Virus record (IMG/VR): IMGVR_UViG_3300011013_000059
Span: 1 to 29,188 of that record
Source of the DNA: a virus
Length of the DNA stretch: 29,188 nucleotides
Direction: 5' to 3' (one strand)
Under the pieces are notes generated by a model, which was given only the letters and a program-made list of their open reading frames with translations, had not been told where the DNA came from and searched no databases. Position 1 is the first letter of the stretch. The number at the start of each line of letters is the position of its first letter. Shown piece after piece: positions 15,385 to 21,305 of the stretch. The translations under genes and the position numbers were made by a program.

Positions 15385-15817
15385 TGTTATTAGTTTTAAG
15401 TTCAAAAAATCCTTTCCATCCGTTCTCTATTGATTGGGAGATAATCATTATCGCATCCTCTTCACTTCCTTTAGATAGGTCGCTTAGTTTCTTTAATGCT
15501 CCTTGTAGGCTTAATCTACTTTTATACTTAAACCCATGTTCTATTCTTTTATACTCGATCCAATTAAAGAACATAATCCTAAAAGCAGTACTATCATAAG
15601 GTATCACTACCTCTTTACATAGTTTAATCATTCTCTCTCTTTCCTTCTCTTCTCTGCTATTCTTTTTCCTTTCCTCGTTCTCTCTCTTTATCTGTTCTAA
15701 ATAAGTTCCTGAGTTTTCCTTAACTAGTTTTCTTATCTCTGATCCTAGTTCTTTATCATTAGGAAACTCTTTTACAAGTTCCTGGACTCTCTTTAATGTG
15801 TTGTTTATCTTTTCCAT
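15323..15817 (-). CDS. Replication protein with DnaD/helicase-loader-like C-terminus
   Basis: This is a 164-residue protein. A charged coiled N-terminal half (REEKERERMIKL) leads to FNWIEYKRIEHGFKYKSRLS, then LQGALKKLSDLSKGSEEDAI, then MIISQSIENGWKGFFELKTN. The W..YK...KYKS..SL......L..LS......I..QSI.NGWKG.F pattern is the C-terminal module of many phage replication initiators. Here it stands almost alone, without a DNA-binding winged-helix domain. It may cooperate with the DnaA-domain protein encoded near 18 kb. Confidence 0.65.
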   Translation of the reverse strand: MEKINNTLKRVQELVKEFPNDKELGSEIRKLVKENSGTYLEQIKRENEERKKNSREEKERERMIKLCKEVVIPYDSTAFRIMFFNWIEYKRIEHGFKYKSRLSLQGALKKLSDLSKGSEEDAIMIISQSIENGWKGFFELKTNNNGKEEIGISEDYLQRIANGL

Positions 15818-15818
15818 G

Positions 15819-15938
15819 TTATTTCTTTTTTCTTGTGAACCAATTACTTATTTTAATATACAAAATTATTAATACAAATAACGCTAAAACACCAATTGCA
15901 AATGCATCCTTTATTGTTACCACGTAAATCCAATTCAT
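15819..15938 (-). CDS. Single-pass membrane protein (39 aa)
   Basis: ATG at 15938 lies 1 bp after the TAA of the HTH gene, and the TAA at 15821-15819 ends 1 bp before the next ATG. The 39 residues begin MNWIYVVTIKDAFAIGVLAL, have one clear membrane span (about residues 12-28) and end with a basic RKKK. Perfect packing between neighbours supports translation. Function is unknown. Confidence 0.6.
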   Translation of the reverse strand: MNWIYVVTIKDAFAIGVLALFVLIILYIKISNWFTRKKK

Positions 15939-15939
15939 C

Positions 15940-16137
15940 TTATTTCTTTTTAAAGTTAATATCATATCCATACTTATCTAAAACTACCAATATTTTCTTC
16001 CAAGTTAAACCACCGTTCTTAATCGAGGTGTAGAAAGAAGTAGGACACTTAAAACCTAACTCCTTACTTATCTCTGTTTTTGTTATTCCCTTTTCTAATG
16101 CTAGGGTGTTTATAAAATCGCTTAATCTATTTTCCAT
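15940..16137 (-). CDS. Small helix-turn-helix DNA-binding protein
   Basis: This is a 65-residue protein. FINTLALEKGITKTEISKEL (about 8-27) followed by GFKCPTSFYTSIKNGGLTWK is a Cro/CI-type helix-turn-helix with the recognition helix near 32-42. The remainder (ILVVLDKYGYDINF) resembles the family's closing helix. It probably represses or tunes the early operon. A small intergenic gap separates it from the gene upstream. Confidence 0.65.
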   Translation of the reverse strand: MENRLSDFINTLALEKGITKTEISKELGFKCPTSFYTSIKNGGLTWKKILVVLDKYGYDINFKKK

Positions 16138-16148
16138 AATCTATTTTT

Positions 16149-16367
16149 TTATAGGTAATTGCTTAACTCTTGCTCTAGTTCTTTAATTTTAACTCTACTG
16201 CTATTAACTAGGTAATCTATTTCATCATCACTAAGTTTAAATAAGCTGATACTTCCAATAATTGAGAAATAAGAAAGCTCTATTTCTTCCCCATCTCTAA
16301 CTTTAAGTAGAAATCTATTCCTATTTTTTAACTCACTAATTTTCTTTTCTAATTTACTTGTGTCCAT
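16149..16367 (-). CDS. Hypothetical coiled-coil protein (72 aa)
   Basis: A 72-residue protein with charged helices at both ends (MDTSKLEKKISELKNRNRFL and VKIKELEQELSNYL) and a middle with short strands (VRDGEEIELSYFSIIGSISL). No family is recognised. It sits in the early operon between the HTH gene and a 79-residue gene. Confidence 0.5.
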   Translation of the reverse strand: MDTSKLEKKISELKNRNRFLLKVRDGEEIELSYFSIIGSISLFKLSDDEIDYLVNSSRVKIKELEQELSNYL

Positions 16368-16369
16368 AA

Positions 16370-16609
16370 TTACTTCTTTTGGTTTAAATCTTGTTCTCTA
16401 ATACTAATGAGTTTCTGTACCTTCTTCTTATCTTTATAAAGGCTCGTAAGCACTTCATCCTCTTTATACGATTCATTCTTTTCCTTGATGTAATGTAAAT
16501 GATACTCTTCATCATTTAATTGCTTTATAATTGTCCTTCCTAAATCTACTCTAAAAGATAGATTCATATACTCTTCTCCTTCTCTTAACTCTTCAAATAG
16601 TCTGCTCAT
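16370..16609 (-). CDS. Hypothetical protein (79 aa)
   Basis: ATG at 16609 (MSRLFEELREGEEYMNLSFR) is preferred; a GTG twelve codons upstream would overlap the Rad52-like gene. The product is charged and helical, with HYIKEKNESYKEDEVL and a C-terminal KKVQKLISIREQDL. It follows the Rad52-like gene by 4 bp. No family is recognised. Confidence 0.5.
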   Translation of the reverse strand: MSRLFEELREGEEYMNLSFRVDLGRTIIKQLNDEEYHLHYIKEKNESYKEDEVLTSLYKDKKKVQKLISIREQDLNQKK

Positions 16610-16613
16610 AGTT

Positions 16614-17141
16614 CTAATGTTTAGTATAATTAAATCTAACTGCACCGTTATTATCTCGGCATCCTAACTGCTCAACCGTTCCAGATTCATCTGTTTTAAC
16701 AAACCATTTCCATTCTTTTAACTTTAGTTTGAATGTTTGCTTTACTCTATTACCATCAACCGCAAACTCATCAGAATTTAATTTTATTTGAATAGTTGGA
16801 TAGTTGTATAATTCTCTCCCAATACCCCAGTTAAAACAAGCCCTCTTAAATGAATCACTAGCCAATCCTTTTTCTTTCTCTGTAAAAGACTCTGTTCCTG
16901 TATCTTCTTTTGATACCCATTGCAAGGCTTCCTCATTGTAGATTGATACTATACAATTATGATTGTTATTAGTATGTTCTCTCTTCCAATTTAAAGCACC
17001 ACACACATCGTCTAATACTTGCATATCTACCCTTGCATCTTTATAAGCTAATATTGTAGCATATCCACCCTTATTAATTGATTGAATCCTAAACTCAATC
17101 TGATCTACCCCTAAAGGCTTTTGTAAATCTTTAATGTTCAT
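16614..17141 (-). CDS. Rad52/Rad22-like single-strand annealing protein
   Basis: A 175-residue protein of the Rad52 superfamily. It opens with LQKPLGVDQIEFRIQSINKG, then ILAYKDARVDMQVLDDVCGA and NWKREH, then the EKEKGLASDSFKRACFNWGI segment and GRELYNYP. The IE.RI...N..G......Y...R.....LD...G...W pattern and the ASDSFKRA..WGIGR block are diagnostic. Such proteins anneal single strands during phage recombination-dependent replication. With NinB-like, NinG and DUF3127 proteins it completes a recombination module. Confidence 0.87.
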   Translation of the reverse strand: MNIKDLQKPLGVDQIEFRIQSINKGGYATILAYKDARVDMQVLDDVCGALNWKREHTNNNHNCIVSIYNEEALQWVSKEDTGTESFTEKEKGLASDSFKRACFNWGIGRELYNYPTIQIKLNSDEFAVDGNRVKQTFKLKLKEWKWFVKTDESGTVEQLGCRDNNGAVRFNYTKH

Positions 17142-17142
17142 C

Positions 17143-17493
17143 TTAAAATAATGTTATTACGTTCTTATTAAATCTCTTTTTAAATCCGTTTCCTCTAACC
17201 TCATAGACTCTCCCGTTCTTATCGTGGTGAACCTTGATATACTTTCCAATATCCTTTTTAAATATGTCTATTTCTCTATCCGTTAAAGTCCTTTCTATTG
17301 TCCTAGAAGTTGGGAACTCTCCTTTAAACTTCATTCTTTTGATTTTAGGTCTATCCTCTCTTGATGCAATGATATAGTACTCTCTATCTATAAAAGCATC
17401 TTCTCCTAGTCTTACTCCAACCTTAGAAACTCCAATGGCATAACTTACCCCTTTCTTTTCTAGTGTATCAAATACTGTTCTTTTAGTTCTCAT
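17143..17493 (-). CDS. Hypothetical basic protein (116 aa), first gene after an internal promoter
   Basis: ATG at 17493 (MRTKRTVFDTLEKKGVSYAI) is chosen because the upstream ATG at 17514 lies inside a TATATTTG promoter box. The 116-residue basic protein has a beta-rich middle (KVGVRLGEDAFIDREYYIIA) and a C-terminal DREIDIFKKDIGKYIKVHHD followed by GRVYEVRGNGFKKRF. It abuts the Rad52-like gene by 1 bp, suggesting DNA metabolism or nucleic-acid binding. No family is recognised. Confidence 0.55.
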   Translation of the reverse strand: MRTKRTVFDTLEKKGVSYAIGVSKVGVRLGEDAFIDREYYIIASREDRPKIKRMKFKGEFPTSRTIERTLTDREIDIFKKDIGKYIKVHHDKNGRVYEVRGNGFKKRFNKNVITLF

Positions 17494-17511
17494 AATGTCT
17501 TTTTGTTTTAT

Positions 17512-17542
17512 CAAATATAATAATTATTTCTTATTATCCAAC
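17512..17542 (-). promoter_or_regulatory. Internal promoter for the Rad52-like gene group
   Basis: On the minus strand, GTTG (17542-17539) and TATATTTG (17519-17512) are 19 bp apart, close to the Bacteroidota TTTG-N19-TAnnTTTG pattern. The -33 box lies within the end of the glucosaminidase gene. Expected transcription would begin about 10-15 nt before the ATG at 17493, separating the recombination genes from the genes upstream. Confidence 0.5.
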
Positions 17543-17892
17543 ATTAATTTTATGTTTTTTAACTTACTAATATAATTCTTATCCTCTGCATAACCCAAAT
17601 CAGTTAGAAACTTATAATAGTCTCCACCTTTATACTTGTATTGAATCATATTTTTGTAACCTCTAATTGATTCTCTCCAATGATTGAAGGTGAAATAACA
17701 ATGGTTTCTACTGTCGTATAGTCCGAATAGATTATTTCTTTTAATACAGTTGTAGGATTTTGCCCAGCCTGTCTCCAGGATAAATTGCCTTGTTACTATC
17801 TCAGGTTCTTTCACCTCTTGTCTTAAACATTCATTGTAAACGTTCTCAGGCGTTGGTAATAAGAAGTGAAAGTATAATACTAGTTTAATCAT
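17524..17892 (-). CDS. Glucosaminidase-type peptidoglycan hydrolase
   Basis: A 122-residue protein of the FlgJ-like N-acetylglucosaminidase family, which cuts the glycan strands of peptidoglycan. After a hydrophobic start (MIKLVLYFHFLLP, possibly a signal or anchor) come RQFILETGWAKSYNCIKRNN, with the catalytic glutamate in LETGW, then NNLFGLYDS and FNHWRESIRGYKNMIQYKYK. It ends with GYAEDKNYISKLKNI, the usual closing motif. It is close to the minimum size for the domain. It lies one gene downstream of the u-spanin-like gene, away from the holin/M15 cluster. Confidence 0.85.
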   Translation of the reverse strand: MIKLVLYFHFLLPTPENVYNECLRQEVKEPEIVTRQFILETGWAKSYNCIKRNNLFGLYDSRNHCYFTFNHWRESIRGYKNMIQYKYKGGDYYKFLTDLGYAEDKNYISKLKNIKLMLDNKK

Positions 17893-18400
17893 CTTGACTT
17901 GTGTTAATTCCTAAATCATTCTCTAAAGAATAAACCATATTCATAATAGTGTCGTTCTCCTTTTGTAAATGTAAAGCCTCAATCTCATAAGAATCCTCTC
18001 TTAACTCCTGGATTGTTTTCTTATTAGCCTGGTGTTGTCTTCTCATCTTTCTGCTAAACCCTATAATCTTAGTGACTATATCATTAACCGTTGACTCCTT
18101 ATGATCTATCTTTGATAACATTAAATCAACTGTACTCTGTTGTAGTGGTGTTATGTGAGTCGTTCCTAATATTTGCTCCATATCTCTAAAGTAATACAAG
18201 GCAGTACCATGATTCTTATTCATTATCTTACCAACATAAGAACAACCTAGACCATATTTTCTATGTAGGATATAAGCGTAAACCTTCCGAGCGTTTACTA
18301 AACTTCTTTTCCTGTTGTCTGATAAGAAAGCATCTCTATCAACTCCCATAAGTCCACACAACTTATTCATATCTTTTTGTACTCTATCTTCTAATTCCAT
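17885..18400 (-). CDS. DnaA domain IV-like DNA-binding protein
   Basis: This is a 171-residue protein. Residues about 25-85 read DNRKRSLVNARKVYAYILHR, then LGCSYVGKIMNKNHGTALYY, then FRDMEQIL. This matches the origin-binding domain IV of DnaA (R..LV..R..A.Y......L....IG...N.DH.T.). There is no AAA+ ATPase domain. The C-terminal half is helical and charged. Such stand-alone domains in Bacteroidota phages could bind DnaA boxes to start or block replication. It overlaps the glucosaminidase gene by 8 bp. Confidence 0.75.
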   Translation of the reverse strand: MELEDRVQKDMNKLCGLMGVDRDAFLSDNRKRSLVNARKVYAYILHRKYGLGCSYVGKIMNKNHGTALYYFRDMEQILGTTHITPLQQSTVDLMLSKIDHKESTVNDIVTKIIGFSRKMRRQHQANKKTIQELREDSYEIEALHLQKENDTIMNMVYSLENDLGINTSQDD

Positions 18401-18402
18401 AA

Positions 18403-18840
18403 TTATAATACTTTAAACTCTTTTAATATTCTTACCGCTATAAATCCAATCCCTAAAATAATCAATATAGGGATTAACCAACCTTTAGACTTCTGCCAGA
18501 ATGTTAATTTCTGATAGTTAAATATCTGAGTCGGTACGGTTATAGTTTTAACTACTTCTATCGTGTCGCTCTTGCAATTACCAAATACATAGATGCTATC
18601 CTTATGAACATAAGTTTTAATAGTCAAGTTCTCTTTAGTAACTATTAATGTATCTGTTCTATTAATAGAATGGATGGTATCTAAGCGCACATCTTTTGTA
18701 ATTACTGTCGTAGTGTCATAGAAAGTACTATCTACATTCTTAGCTAGGTAAGGATGCTTTGTGAGTATTCTATTCAACCTCATTTGTGGAGAGCAACCTA
18801 CTAAGATCAACCCTATTAATATTATTCTTATTGTTTTCAT
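18403..18840 (-). CDS. Unimolecular spanin-like lipoprotein
   Basis: This 145-residue protein has the architecture of a u-spanin, which fuses inner and outer membranes in the last step of lysis. It starts with a lipoprotein signal (MKTIRIILIGLILVGCSPQ, lipid cysteine at 16). The periplasmic middle is about 100 residues, with RLNRILTKHPYL and threonine-rich beta strands (DTTTVITKDVRLDTIHSINR). One C-terminal transmembrane segment (about 118-138) and a short basic end follow. The CSP..R..R....HP.L opening is common in this class in Bacteroidota phages. It lies beside the glucosaminidase gene. Confidence 0.7.
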   Translation of the reverse strand: MKTIRIILIGLILVGCSPQMRLNRILTKHPYLAKNVDSTFYDTTTVITKDVRLDTIHSINRTDTLIVTKENLTIKTYVHKDSIYVFGNCKSDTIEVVKTITVPTQIFNYQKLTFWQKSKGWLIPILIILGIGFIAVRILKEFKVL

Positions 18841-19133
18841 ATCTCTGTTTTTCTTATTTCTTCAATATCTTCGTTTAACTCTTGAATCTTCTTATTAGCT
18901 AATTCAATAGCCTCCTCTTTGATTTCTTCTTGTGTCTTATTTTGATATAAAGTGAATGTACTCCAATTTTCAATACCATTGCTTGATGTATCTATGTCAA
19001 CTAAAAAATCACAGGCATTACACTCTTCAAATAGATTTTTAATGTCGTATGGATCAATTGGATGATATAACTCTTTTCTTAATAATATTCTTTGTGACTC
19101 TACGGTTTCACCGTCTATTGTAAATGTTTTCAT
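18837..19133 (-). CDS. Hypothetical acidic protein (98 aa)
   Basis: A 98-residue acidic protein. A beta hairpin start (MKTFTIDGETVESQRILLRK) is followed by ELYHPIDPYDIKNLFEECNA and a C-terminal coiled region (EEIKEEAIELANKKIQELNE). It overlaps its neighbours by ATGA at both ends. No family is recognised. Confidence 0.55.
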   Translation of the reverse strand: MKTFTIDGETVESQRILLRKELYHPIDPYDIKNLFEECNACDFLVDIDTSSNGIENWSTFTLYQNKTQEEIKEEAIELANKKIQELNEDIEEIRKTEI

Positions 19134-19402
19134 AATCTGCTGTATAATTTATTAATGTTTGTTAGTACTACTTTATTCACTTGATCGTCTAGGTTAGCTA
19201 TTAACTCTTCTAATATCTCATCATCAATATTAAATTGGCTGCTTATAACCTTTTCAAAAGACCTTTTATAAGCCTTATTAAAGTTATTAGTTGTTACTTT
19301 CATTTCTCTAGTCATTAAACTAGAAGTCTTTAACTCATCAAAACAGTCCTTTGCTGCTTGGATATGTGCTACTGCTAATAATAGCTTTACATTTTCTTTC
19401 AT
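19130..19402 (-). CDS. Hypothetical helical protein (90 aa)
   Basis: A 90-residue, all-helical protein beginning MKENVKLLLAVAHIQAAKDC, with MTREMKVTTNNFNKAYKRSF in the middle. It has ATGA overlaps with both neighbours, so it is translationally coupled. No family or motif is recognised. Confidence 0.5.
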   Translation of the reverse strand: MKENVKLLLAVAHIQAAKDCFDELKTSSLMTREMKVTTNNFNKAYKRSFEKVISSQFNIDDEILEELIANLDDQVNKVVLTNINKLYSRL

Positions 19403-19614
19403 AATTTATTTATTATAAATTTTTTACCTCCTATTAGAACCTTATCATTAAAGTTCTTTATTCCATTAAATGATTTACCTCTATGTTTTGCGGTGTCACT
19501 AATTGTTTTTAAATCTAAGTATGATGCAATAAACTGAACTAGAAAAACAGATTCTGTTTCAGTTATATCATCTTTGTTTATTGCGTGAATCATCTGTATT
19601 ACTTGATCGTTCAT
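19399..19614 (-). CDS. Small putative winged-helix DNA-binding protein
   Basis: This is a 71-residue protein. The C-terminal half LDLKTISDTAKHRGKSFNGI followed by KNFNDKVLIGGKKFIINKL has the shape of a small helix-turn-helix with a beta wing (T.SD.A...G.S..G...........G.K.F.I). This is seen in many short Bacteroidota phage and mobile-element proteins. It is the first gene after the methyltransferase cassette in the direction of transcription and may regulate the early operon. Confidence 0.55.
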   Translation of the reverse strand: MNDQVIQMIHAINKDDITETESVFLVQFIASYLDLKTISDTAKHRGKSFNGIKNFNDKVLIGGKKFIINKL

Positions 19615-19647
19615 GGTGGTTAAATTTTTTGAATGTGTTTTATTCGG

Positions 19648-20366
19648 TTGTTATATGCAAACTACATTATCGGTTAAAATAAAGTAGTTTGTTTTATATC
19701 CTTACTTCTTTGTATTCCTAAATAAGTTTCAAATATAGTCCTACCAGCTTCATAGTCTACAAGGTTACGAGCCATTTTTTGAACTGGTTGTTCTCCTTTG
19801 TATTTGTAAAAATCAAAATCGTGAAACTTACACCATTGCTTTACCTCATTTTCTCCAGCTCCAATTTTAGGGGCTTTTCTATCACTCAAGTTTCCCGGTA
19901 GTTTAAAATTACACCAATATAAATGCCTATGTCTTTGTTGACCTACAATCAAAGGCGTATAATATGGTATAACATTTTCAATAACAAACCCACCTTTAAA
20001 CCTTGCATCTTCTCCTTTTGAAACTGTTTGAAGCATAATTATCTCTTCATAAAGTTTCATGTCCGGATATTTTGTTTCCACTCTAGTATTATATCCCCTG
20101 GCTCTCGAATGAGTAGGACAAGGAGGTGAAGCCCAAATAAAATCAAACTCTTTGTAATGGTCTAATAAATATTGGTGAGCATCTGCAACAATTACCTTAT
20201 CATTTGGGAATCGTTCTTGATATAACCTAGCAGCTTCTGGGTCTAACTCAACAGCTGTAACTTCAATATCTTCTTTTACTTCGTTCCACTTGTAGCGGTT
20301 ACCACCCAAACAAGCGTATAAATTTAATATCTTCATTTTTGTATCTTTATCGTAAGCATATAACAA
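19648..20366 (-). mobile_element. Methyltransferase cassette bounded by perfect 11-bp inverted repeats
   Basis: TTGTTATATGC at 19648-19658 is exactly inverted as GCATATAACAA at 20356-20366, enclosing only the methyltransferase gene. The right-hand copy is part of an attC-like hairpin (20356-20409). In integrons a cassette carries matching start (GTTRRRY) and end (RYYYAAC) boxes, which is what is seen here: GTTATATGC and GCATATAAC. A second inverted repeat, CAAACTAC 19658-19665 and GTAGTTTG 19684-19691, straddles the stop codon. No second half-site follows on the 19.6 kb side, so either the last site is truncated or the cassette entered a non-attC target. Confidence 0.6.
19674..20336 (-). CDS. 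Orphan DNA cytosine-5 methyltransferase
   Basis: ATG at 20336 (MKILNLYACLGGNRYKWNEV) is the likely start, since an in-frame extension upstream would cross the attC-like site. Motif I is NLYACLGGNR, motif II/III EVTAVELDPEAARLYQERFP, and motif IV ASPPCPTHSRARGYN with the catalytic cysteine. Motif VI is VIENVIPYY and motif VIII QQRHRHLYW. At 220 residues it is short for the family because the target-recognition region is reduced. No restriction enzyme gene is nearby, so it probably protects phage DNA or alters expression. Its gene is enclosed by inverted repeats as a stand-alone cassette. Confidence 0.85.
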   Translation of the reverse strand: MKILNLYACLGGNRYKWNEVKEDIEVTAVELDPEAARLYQERFPNDKVIVADAHQYLLDHYKEFDFIWASPPCPTHSRARGYNTRVETKYPDMKLYEEIIMLQTVSKGEDARFKGGFVIENVIPYYTPLIVGQQRHRHLYWCNFKLPGNLSDRKAPKIGAGENEVKQWCKFHDFDFYKYKGEQPVQKMARNLVDYEAGRTIFETYLGIQRSKDIKQTTLF

Positions 20367-20409
20367 GGTATAAAGTGCATTAAAACGCACCTTATACAAT
20401 GCGTTGTAG
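20356..20409 (-). other. attC-like recombination site C
   Basis: On the minus strand, CTACAAC (20409-20403) and GTTATATGC (20364-20356) flank a stem of 11 pairs including one G-T. The two arms, 20397-20387 and 20378-20368, enclose the loop GTTTTAAT (20386-20379). The AAC/GTT ends, a 5-nt and a 3-nt unpaired spacer, and the long stem follow the layout of integron attC sites. The wobble pair forms only on the minus strand. Confidence 0.6.
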
Positions 20410-20418
20410 GCAATATTG

Positions 20419-20655
20419 CTATTTACCTCTTCTCTTAAATGGCTTACCGCAACCGCAAGTCCAAACATTGTCTCCAAGAGTAGGTTTATCGCAATCGCAA
20501 TACTGTTCGCTTTGCCCCACAACACTGCATAAAGCTAATTGCTTTTTAATATCTATAAATTCATTTAGTCTTTTTTGCTGAGTTTCTGTTATCCCTTCAT
20601 AGTTTTGAGAATGGGTTAATTTTTTTATTTCTAAATCTAAATGTTCTGTTTTCAT
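20419..20655 (-). CDS. Small cysteine-rich cassette protein (78 aa)
   Basis: ATG at 20655 (MKTEHLDLEIKKLTHSQNYE) is preferred to a TTG 12 codons upstream. A helical N-terminal half is followed by CSVVGQSEQYCDCDKPTLGD and NVWTCGCGKPFKRRGK. The C.C...CGC arrangement looks like a small zinc-binding knuckle, and the end is basic. The gene lies between attC-like sites D and C, so it looks like the payload of one cassette. A similar C-terminal cysteine cluster occurs in the 74-residue protein of the other island. Function is unknown. Confidence 0.55.
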   Translation of the reverse strand: MKTEHLDLEIKKLTHSQNYEGITETQQKRLNEFIDIKKQLALCSVVGQSEQYCDCDKPTLGDNVWTCGCGKPFKRRGK

Positions 20656-20751
20656 TTGTCTTTTATTTATTAAGTTATTGTTTAAGTTCAAAGTTTAGTG
20701 CGCGGCTTACTTGCCATACACGGTAGCGTTGTGTCGTAATACAAGTACATA

Positions 20752-20881
20752 CGCACAACAATAAATATAAGTAATGGGGTGCGATACTTAGGAGATATGG
20801 GCAGTACTCCATACTCTTAGCTGTCTTCATCCTTAGTATCTTTCTAGAATACCCCACTACTCATATTCTTTGCCGTTAGAG
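20752..20881 (-). other. Long attC-like hairpin, site D
   Basis: On the minus strand, CTCTAAC (20881-20875) and GTTGTGCG (20759-20752) bound a long hairpin. The first stem of 17 pairs (20867-20851 with 20780-20764) includes two G-T pairs that exist only on this strand. The second stem of 11 positions with one mismatch (20840-20830 with 20793-20783) follows after unpaired segments. The total, about 130 nt, is like the long attC sites of chromosomal integrons. The conserved CGTTTTAATGCAC lies just outside it (20893-20881). Confidence 0.55.
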
Positions 20882-20910
20882 TGCATTAAAACGTCAGTTT
20901 ACACAGGTCG

Positions 20911-21198
20911 TTAAAATATTATTTCTAAATCTCCCTCTTTATTTTCTACACTTAACTCATGAACATCTACATCGTCTAAGGTCATTTCTCTATGACCACA
21001 TTCTACATGGCTATACTCTCCAGCTTCTATAAATGTCTCGTATTCTAATGTCTCAAATGTTGCTTTGTACCAATACATCTTACCGTTGTATAAATACTCG
21101 TCCTCGTCCTCATCATAATCAGTACCTTGATACTTATCTATAACATGATACTTAATGTTGTCTATTAAATCTTGTATTTCTTTCTGTGATAACTTCAT
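20911..21198 (-). CDS. Hypothetical acidic protein (95 aa) with its own promoter
   Basis: A 95-residue, strongly acidic protein beginning MKLSQKEIQDLIDNIKYHVI, with YDEDEDEYLYNGKMYWYKAT and CGHREMTLDDVDVHELSVEN. It looks like a small beta-sheet protein with no known motif. It has a dedicated promoter (TTG-N19-TATCTTTG, 21248-21219) and is followed by attC-like site D, so it may be the first cassette of the minus-strand island. Its acidity could suggest a DNA mimic, but nothing more supports that. Confidence 0.6.
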   Translation of the reverse strand: MKLSQKEIQDLIDNIKYHVIDKYQGTDYDEDEDEYLYNGKMYWYKATFETLEYETFIEAGEYSHVECGHREMTLDDVDVHELSVENKEGDLEIIF

Positions 21199-21218
21199 AA
21201 TTAATTGTTTTGTTTCAT

Positions 21219-21248
21219 CAAAGATAATATTTGTTTTTTAATATCCAA
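21219..21248 (-). promoter_or_regulatory. Promoter of the 95-residue gene and minus-strand island
   Basis: On the minus strand TTG (21248-21246) is 19 bp from TATCTTTG (21226-21219), about 20 bp before the ATG at 21198. It diverges from the plus-strand promoters of the regulatory region. Confidence 0.6.
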
Positions 21249-21274
21249 TAATAATTTAAAGTTTTTTTAAAAGT

Positions 21275-21305
21275 TTTTTTTATTCCAAAGTTTTTATTAT
21301 CTTTG
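21275..21305 (+). promoter_or_regulatory. Promoter of the structured non-coding region
   Basis: TATCTTTG (21298-21305) is preceded at 19 bp by TTTT (21275-21278), a near match to the -33 TTTG. Transcription would start near 21310, at the base of the first predicted stem. Confidence 0.45.

Noticed and set aside
20337-20525. A longer N-terminus for the methyltransferase
   Set aside because: It would cross the attC-like site and the neighbouring gene, and motif I already begins right after ATG 20336.
20675-20857. A 60-codon minus-strand frame
   Set aside because: It lies in the 130-nt hairpin of site D and its end boxes; the sequence is explained by base pairing and the product is cysteine- and tyrosine-rich with no gene-like context.
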